A DNA stretch of 64,000 nucleotides from Micavibrio aeruginosavorus (GTDB lineage: Bacteria > Pseudomonadota > Alphaproteobacteria > Micavibrionales > Micavibrionaceae), in NCBI GenBank assembly GCA_016432265.1, contig CP066681.1, positions 708,342-772,341 of the forward strand, written 5' to 3'. A program made the position numbers and the translations under genes. The notes under the pieces are model-generated. The model saw only the letters and a program-made list of their open reading frames with translations. It was not told where the DNA came from and made no database searches. Shown here piece by piece: positions 60,020 to 64,000 of the stretch. Position 1 is the first letter of the stretch, and each line of letters begins with the position of its first letter.

Positions 60020-60727
60020 TCAGCGTTGGCCGGGCGCTGATTTCGGCGCGGGGCAATCCAGAATGACCTGATTCCCGGTTCGCGTGCGGGTGCAGCCGGT
60101 GGTGGTGCGTGTCGTGACGGCGGTATCGGGCAGGACGTTTGCAAGCGTGGCCTTGCCTTCCGCATGGCTGTGGGCCCATGCGCGGGCGGCGTCTTCTTGC
60201 TGCAGCGTGCCCGGTGTGATCAACGATGTGAGCTTGATGCCTTGCGCCTTCAGAATGTCGTCGACGCCTTTGTGAACGTCCTCGGGTGAAGCGGCGTAAA
60301 TCTGCAGTCCGACATAGCGGCTGGTCTCGTTCTGCGCCATCAGCAGACCGGCCAGCGTTTCCGGCGCGATGCGGATTTTTTCCTTGCCGCCGACACGTTT
60401 TTCCAACTGGGCGCGGGCTTCGGGGCTGAGTTCAAGGCTGAGCAGCATGCCCAGGGCGTTGCCGACGGGGTCGTTTTGCTTCAGCAAAAGGCTTTCGGCG
60501 CGGCTGATATCGGTTTCCCTTGTCATGCGCTCCTTTTGATAGGCCGCGCATTTTTCGTCGAAGCTGACATTGCGCACACCCACGCCCATGACGGAAACCC
60601 CGCCGCCGCCCATGCAGCTCTCGGGGCGGGGTTGCACCACGGTCGCGCAACCGGAAACGAAAAACGCTGTTGCCAGCGCCCCCGCTGCGGCGGCTTGCCT
60701 GAAATAGGGTTTCAGCGAGACAGACAT
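60020..60727 (-). CDS. Probable lipoprotein
   Basis: 235 residues with a lipobox: AGALATAFFVSGCATVV, Cys as the lipidated residue. The mature chain has a Gly-rich patch (CMGGGGVSVMGVGV) and helical segments (EARAQLEKRVGG, DVHKGVDDILKAQGIKLTSLI), ending basic. No family is recognised. It follows RNase E/G on the same strand and lies before a strong terminator (minus strand) at 60803-60836 from the other side. Outer-membrane or periplasmic anchoring is likely. Confidence 0.65.
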   Translation of the reverse strand: MSVSLKPYFRQAAAAGALATAFFVSGCATVVQPRPESCMGGGGVSVMGVGVRNVSFDEKCAAYQKERMTRETDISRAESLLLKQNDPVGNALGMLLSLELSPEARAQLEKRVGGKEKIRIAPETLAGLLMAQNETSRYVGLQIYAASPEDVHKGVDDILKAQGIKLTSLITPGTLQQEDAARAWAHSHAEGKATLANVLPDTAVTTRTTTGCTRTRTGNQVILDCPAPKSAPGQR

Positions 60728-60802
60728 TTGTACACACCCGGTTTTATAAGTTGGTCATGACCCTACACAACAAATGTAGTTATGTCAATAAAATGTGCCT
60801 GT

Positions 60803-60836
60803 AAAAAACCCCCGGAAGCTGCGCTGCCTTCGGGGG
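60803..60836 (-). terminator. Terminator of the repeat-protein gene
   Basis: A stem CCCCCGGAAGC / GCCTTCGGGGG (60809-60819 with 60826-60836, one bulge) with TTTTTT on the minus strand. It ends the gene at 60847-61977, which lies upstream on that strand. Confidence 0.7.
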
Positions 60837-60846
60837 CCTTTCTGAA

Positions 60847-61977
60847 TTATTTGAGTTGAACGCCGTGAGCCTTCAGGGCGGCGTCGACCTGCGGCTTGCA
60901 GGTGTCGACGACCGGGGCCGGAACGGCGGCCGGTTTCGCGCTGCTGCGGGCTGCCGGACGCTGGTTCATGGCCTTGGCGTATTCGACAAACTGGGCGATG
61001 ACGGCGCTGCAATCGGCTGGGGCTGCTGCTGCCGGGGCCGGAGCGGTGACGGTGACCACTGTCGGTTTGGGCTGCTTGACGACCAGATTGAAGCCGCCCA
61101 GCTTGTGCCATTCGCCTTTGCCGACTTCAACGGGTTTGCCGTCTTTGGCCATGTCGTTGATGCGGCTTTCGAGAGCGACGGAGGCGCTGTCATAGGCGGC
61201 GCTGTTCTGGCGGGCCTGTTCATGGGCCAGAGCGCGATCCAGCGGATCGTCCGAGCGGCGCAGCGCGTTTTCACGATCCGCATCGGCAGCCTTTTCCAGA
61301 CGGTGCAATTCATGCGCGGCGCATTCCTTGTTCCAGCCGGTGTTGAAGGCGACGCTGCCGCCGACGTTCGTGTCGAGCGTGCCGACACCCAAAGAAAGCG
61401 AAATCCCTGTTTTGCAGGTGCCATCGCCGATCACGGCGGCGGCATCGGGCGCGGCGCGGTTGGCGGCGGCTTTATAAACGCTGTTGAAGTTGACGTTGTT
61501 GCCGGAAGCTTGCGCGGACGAATTGTTCTGTGAGCCATCGATAACGGTTTGTTGCGTGCGTGAGTTGTCAACGACGGTTTGTTCGGTGCGGGAATTGTCG
61601 GTCAGGTTCGTATCGCCGGTTCTGACGTTGGTATCGCCGGTTCTGACATTGGTATCGCCCGTTCTGACATTGGTATCGCCCGTTCTGACACCGACATTGG
61701 TCGGGCCGGTCTGGACACCCACCTGCGTGGTGTTGTGAACGCCAACACCCACGCCTACGCCCACTTGCTGGCTGTTGCTCTGTTGCTGGCTGTTGTTCTG
61801 CTGCTGATTGTTGCGGTTGTTGTTTTGCGGCGGTGCCGGTGGCGGTGTCGGGCATTGGCCATGCGGGTTTTCAGGCGTTTCCGGGCAGAGCGGGCGGCCG
61901 TTGTTGGTCGCTTCCGCAACAGTGGGAACCAGCAATGTGCTGGCGGACAGGATAAGCGCGGACAGTAGTCTTTTCAT
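60847..61977 (-). CDS. Exported protein with tandem RTGDTNV repeats and low-complexity Gln/Asn
   Basis: 376 residues with a signal peptide (LLSALILSASTLLVPTVAEA). A Pro/Asn/Gln-rich segment (NNNRNNQQQNNSQQQSNSQQ, with VGVGVGVGV) precedes four tandem RTGDTN(V/L) repeats (98-125) and later DNSRTEQTVVDNSRTQQTVIDGSQN. The C-terminal part is a helical domain with paired Cys (ADCSAVIAQF, DTCKPQVDAAL). A beta-solenoid or filament-like surface structure is plausible. No family is recognised. Its own terminator follows. Confidence 0.65.
   Translation of the reverse strand: MKRLLSALILSASTLLVPTVAEATNNGRPLCPETPENPHGQCPTPPPAPPQNNNRNNQQQNNSQQQSNSQQVGVGVGVGVHNTTQVGVQTGPTNVGVRTGDTNVRTGDTNVRTGDTNVRTGDTNLTDNSRTEQTVVDNSRTQQTVIDGSQNNSSAQASGNNVNFNSVYKAAANRAAPDAAAVIGDGTCKTGISLSLGVGTLDTNVGGSVAFNTGWNKECAAHELHRLEKAADADRENALRRSDDPLDRALAHEQARQNSAAYDSASVALESRINDMAKDGKPVEVGKGEWHKLGGFNLVVKQPKPTVVTVTAPAPAAAAPADCSAVIAQFVEYAKAMNQRPAARSSAKPAAVPAPVVDTCKPQVDAALKAHGVQLK
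61603..61686 (-). repeat. Four 21-bp tandem repeats (RTGDTNV)
   Basis: Four consecutive 21-bp units inside the gene at 60847-61977, each encoding RTGDTNV (last unit RTGDTNL). DNA identity between units is high, so copy number could vary by slippage. Confidence 0.85.
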
Positions 61978-62175
61978 GGTTGGAACACCCTTTAGCGTTA
62001 GTTCAGTTATATGAAACCGCCCGGAAGATGCCTGAGAATGGTCTTTTATGTCAAGAAAAATGAATGTGGAAAATAGCAGGCAAGTTTATCAGTGAAGAAG
62101 TCTTAACTATAAAAAACGCAAGTCTCTTTGATTTTTTTTGCATAATCTGAAGTTATCCTGTAAAACTCCCGGCCA

Positions 62176-62460
62176 ATGATTGTCGATATGGATATTATCA
62201 TGACCGGTGCCGGGCAGATTGTCCTGGTTGTTCCCGGGGAGATCCCGGCGGGTGCGCTGGAGATGAGCGTGCAGACCGGCAGTGTCACGCTGGCGGCGGA
62301 CGGGCATGTGTTCGTGAGCGTTGCTGACATCGATGCCATGACGATCGACGCCTTGGCCGGGCAAAATCAGGTCGATCTGATCGCCGTGCCGGATGCCGAC
62401 CATCCCCCCGCCGGGATTACGCATCGGGCCGCTGTTCGTGACGACCGTATAAGAAAATAA
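62176..62460 (+). CDS. Small hypothetical protein before the LysM gene
   Basis: 94 residues, acidic, beta-rich (IIMTGAGQIVLVVPGEIPAG, then DGHVFVSVADIDAMTIDALAGQ). No ribosome site is clear at the ATG (62176); a second ATG lies at 62188. It ends 20 bp before the next gene, so they may be co-transcribed. No family is recognised. Confidence 0.5.
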   Translation: MIVDMDIIMTGAGQIVLVVPGEIPAGALEMSVQTGSVTLAADGHVFVSVADIDAMTIDALAGQNQVDLIAVPDADHPPAGITHRAAVRDDRIRK

Positions 62461-62480
62461 AATAGAGAAAGTGTGTAACG

Positions 62481-63902
62481 ATGACGTCTTTATCACCCGC
62501 GACAACCGTTCTCCCGCTTGAGGCTGCCGATGCGGCGACGATCGCTTCGCTGTCGCGCCGTGAAGCCGATCCCGAGGCCGGAGAAAAGCGCCGCCGCCGT
62601 CTGGCGGCTGTGCTGGGGATCGCAGGAGGCCTGGGCGCGGTGCTGGCGGTCAAATCCGCAGCGACCGCAACAGCGGTCTGGCTGGGTGCGCCTGCGCTGG
62701 CGACAGTCGTGATTGGTGCCGCCGCCGCCGCCGTGGCTGCGGGCAGCGTTGAATATGTGATGAAGCGCCGCGCCGCGCGCGCCGCCGGGCGGGGCATGAC
62801 AGCGGATTATTTCCGCCATTTGTTTGTTGAATCCAAAGCTGCGAAAGTCACAGGACTGATGACGGTTCTGGGTGCGACCGCGCCTGCGACTGCCGTGATG
62901 GCGGCGGGCGGGATCGTGGCGGCGCTGGGCGCCGGCGCGAGCGATTATTTCGGCAAGCGCCGCGACATGAAAGCCGCCGGTCTGGTCGTGCCGGATTTTA
63001 GCTGGCGCGACCTGTTTAAAACCATAAACAACTCTAAGAACGCGAAACTGGCCTTCGGCGTCAGCCTGTTGACCGCGCTCGGCGTCACGGCGCTGGGCGA
63101 GGTACTGCACAGCGTTCCTTCTGGCGCCTATTCCGAAGCGTCCGTTGACGCGCCTGTTGCCGATCCGGTTGGCGTAACTCCGGTTGCGGGTGAAACCGCT
63201 GCGCCGGCCCCGGCTCCTGCGGTTGAAATCGCCGTCACCGTGCCGCCGCAGGACTACATCGCCGATTACACGTTGCAGCGCGGCGATAACCTCTGGGATG
63301 TGGCCGAACGCTTGCTGGGCGAGAACGCCACCGATACGCAGGTCGCGAACAAGGTTCATGAAATCGCTGCGCTTAACAATATCGCCGATCCCGATCTGGT
63401 GCTGGCGGGGGATGATATCCGCTTGCCGCTTGCCGCTGTCGATGCCGCCGGGCTGGAACGCGTTCAGTCCGCGTTGCCGGGATTGCAGGCCGCCGCGACC
63501 GCCGATTTGCAGGCCACCTTGACGGAAGCCAAGGCGCATTACGTACCGGCCCCGTCGCCTGCTATGGCCCCTGCCGTCGAGAGTGTCAGCCCCCCTGCCG
63601 CCGTCCCGGCCTTTACCGAAGCCGCCGTTCCGGCCCCTGTCGCTGCTGCGCCGTCGGTCGTGGGAAGTTGTCAGGTCAGCGAGACCGAAACCGCGCTTCA
63701 TTTCGATTGCAAGCTCGACCCCCGCGCGCTGGTGCAGCCGGGGGCGGGGATCGACTTTCATGCCGCCGCGCAGGGCGAGCCGTTCCGCGTCAGCCTGTCC
63801 GCCAATTCCGCGCCGATGACCGTGCAGGAATTTCTGGCCAACCATGCCGTGCCCGAAGCGCAGGAAGCCTTCCGCAACGACCGTTTCGAGCCGCAGCCTT
63901 AA
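62481..63902 (+). CDS. Membrane protein with LysM domain
   Basis: 473 residues. The first 250 hold several hydrophobic segments (LAAVLGIAGGLGAVLAV, VWLGAPALATVVIGAAAAAVAA, ATAPATAVMAAGGIVAALGAG and a fourth at LAFGVSLLTALGVTALGEVL). A Pro/Ala-rich periplasmic part follows with one LysM domain: DYTLQRGDNLWDVAERLLGEN ... NKVHEIAALNNIADPDLVLAGDDIRLPL. LysM binds peptidoglycan. The C-terminal SCQVSETETALHFDCKLDP has a Cys pair. Its stop overlaps the stop of the convergent gene to the right. Confidence 0.72.
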   Translation: MTSLSPATTVLPLEAADAATIASLSRREADPEAGEKRRRRLAAVLGIAGGLGAVLAVKSAATATAVWLGAPALATVVIGAAAAAVAAGSVEYVMKRRAARAAGRGMTADYFRHLFVESKAAKVTGLMTVLGATAPATAVMAAGGIVAALGAGASDYFGKRRDMKAAGLVVPDFSWRDLFKTINNSKNAKLAFGVSLLTALGVTALGEVLHSVPSGAYSEASVDAPVADPVGVTPVAGETAAPAPAPAVEIAVTVPPQDYIADYTLQRGDNLWDVAERLLGENATDTQVANKVHEIAALNNIADPDLVLAGDDIRLPLAAVDAAGLERVQSALPGLQAAATADLQATLTEAKAHYVPAPSPAMAPAVESVSPPAAVPAFTEAAVPAPVAAAPSVVGSCQVSETETALHFDCKLDPRALVQPGAGIDFHAAAQGEPFRVSLSANSAPMTVQEFLANHAVPEAQEAFRNDRFEPQP

Positions 63903-64000
63903 GCCTCTTTGTAGTCGAGCGCGCGGATGAGGGGCTGCAATTCCTCCTCATAGCGTTTCCAGCTTTTGACTGATGTCTTGTAAACGGGTTTGATAACCTG
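63899..64000 (-). CDS. Sulfotransferase C-terminus (partial, cut by window end)
   Basis: 33 codons before the stop at 63899-63901. The text QVIKPVYKTSVKSWKRYE, then ELQPLIRALDYKEA, matches the end of TPR-type sulfotransferases, whose last block is V-x-x-P(I/V)Y-x-S-S-V-x-x-W-x-x-Y-x-x-x-L-x-P-L. The main domain lies outside. Such enzymes move sulfate from PAPS to a sugar or protein, which links it to the CysDNC-CysQ operon at 46.9-50.5 kb. It ends overlapping the LysM gene tail to tail. Confidence 0.55.
   Translation of the reverse strand, partial: QVIKPVYKTSVKSWKRYEEELQPLIRALDYKEA

Noticed and set aside
62493-63845. A 450-codon minus-strand frame opposite the LysM gene.
   Set aside because: Shadow of the LysM gene: Arg/Gly/His-rich text without motifs.
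1-64000. CRISPR arrays.
   Set aside because: The repeats seen (21-bp coding repeats, 33-bp terminator copies, tRNA duplicates) lack the regular repeat-spacer layout of a CRISPR array, and no cas gene is present.

Overview
The window looks like a chromosomal segment of an alphaproteobacterium. It carries a DivK-PleD receiver pair, an EipB/DUF1849 periplasmic protein, a CysN/CysC fusion and an AsmA-type (DUF3971) giant envelope protein. The core is moderately GC-rich and is broken by AT-rich accessory patches (about 9.7-11.8 kb, 24.1-24.9 kb, 39.5-39.95 kb and 55.8-57.8 kb). I cannot place it below class from sequence reading alone.

Layout. 1-4334 is the right end of an integrative element or prophage: S24-type repressor, HD phosphohydrolase, small unknown genes, excisionase and tyrosine integrase, ending in a duplicated 3' half of tRNA-fMet. 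4335-12400 is a patchwork of a second, decayed element of mobilizable-plasmid type: integrase start remnant, ArdA-like antirestriction protein, CoiA-like nuclease, HipBA, a MobQ-type oriT and relaxase, a headless DUF2326 (ABC-3C) ATPase and another integrase fragment. 12464-13637 holds small secreted metal-site proteins.

13814-22710 is the most interesting unit. A six-gene leftward operon encodes a thermostable-hemolysin family protein, an acyl-adenylate ligase fused to a haem-oxygenase-like diiron domain, an SDR, a TPR protein and a PmrAB/QseBC-type two-component system. It diverges from a lipid A glycosylation-type operon (GT2, LpxB-N domain, ArnT-like). Both promoters carry the same mirrored YTTCAG-N5-YTTCAG box, suggesting that the encoded regulator controls both envelope operons. 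24046-25013 is a 0.9-kb island in tRNA-Met that encodes a tiny GYQP-repeat protein.

25-45.3 kb is mainly housekeeping: MnmA, two LOG-like proteins, ferredoxin and cysteine desulfurase, peroxiredoxin, the DUF3971 protein, TyrS, AnmK, TsaC/Sua5, a transglycosylase and an acyl-CoA dehydrogenase. 45.5-50.5 kb is a UDP-glucuronate and sulfate-activation operon (Ugd, CysD, CysNC, CysQ). The C-terminus of a probable sulfotransferase at the right edge fits a role in sulfating a surface polymer. 50.5-55.4 kb holds a TagO-like protein, PleD, DivK, EipB and a second diguanylate cyclase. 55.4-57.7 kb is a scar with a frameshifted transposase and a PemK/MazF toxin gene split by about 1.47 kb of foreign DNA. 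57.8-64 kb carries secreted proteins, tRNA-Phe, RNase E/G and a LysM protein.
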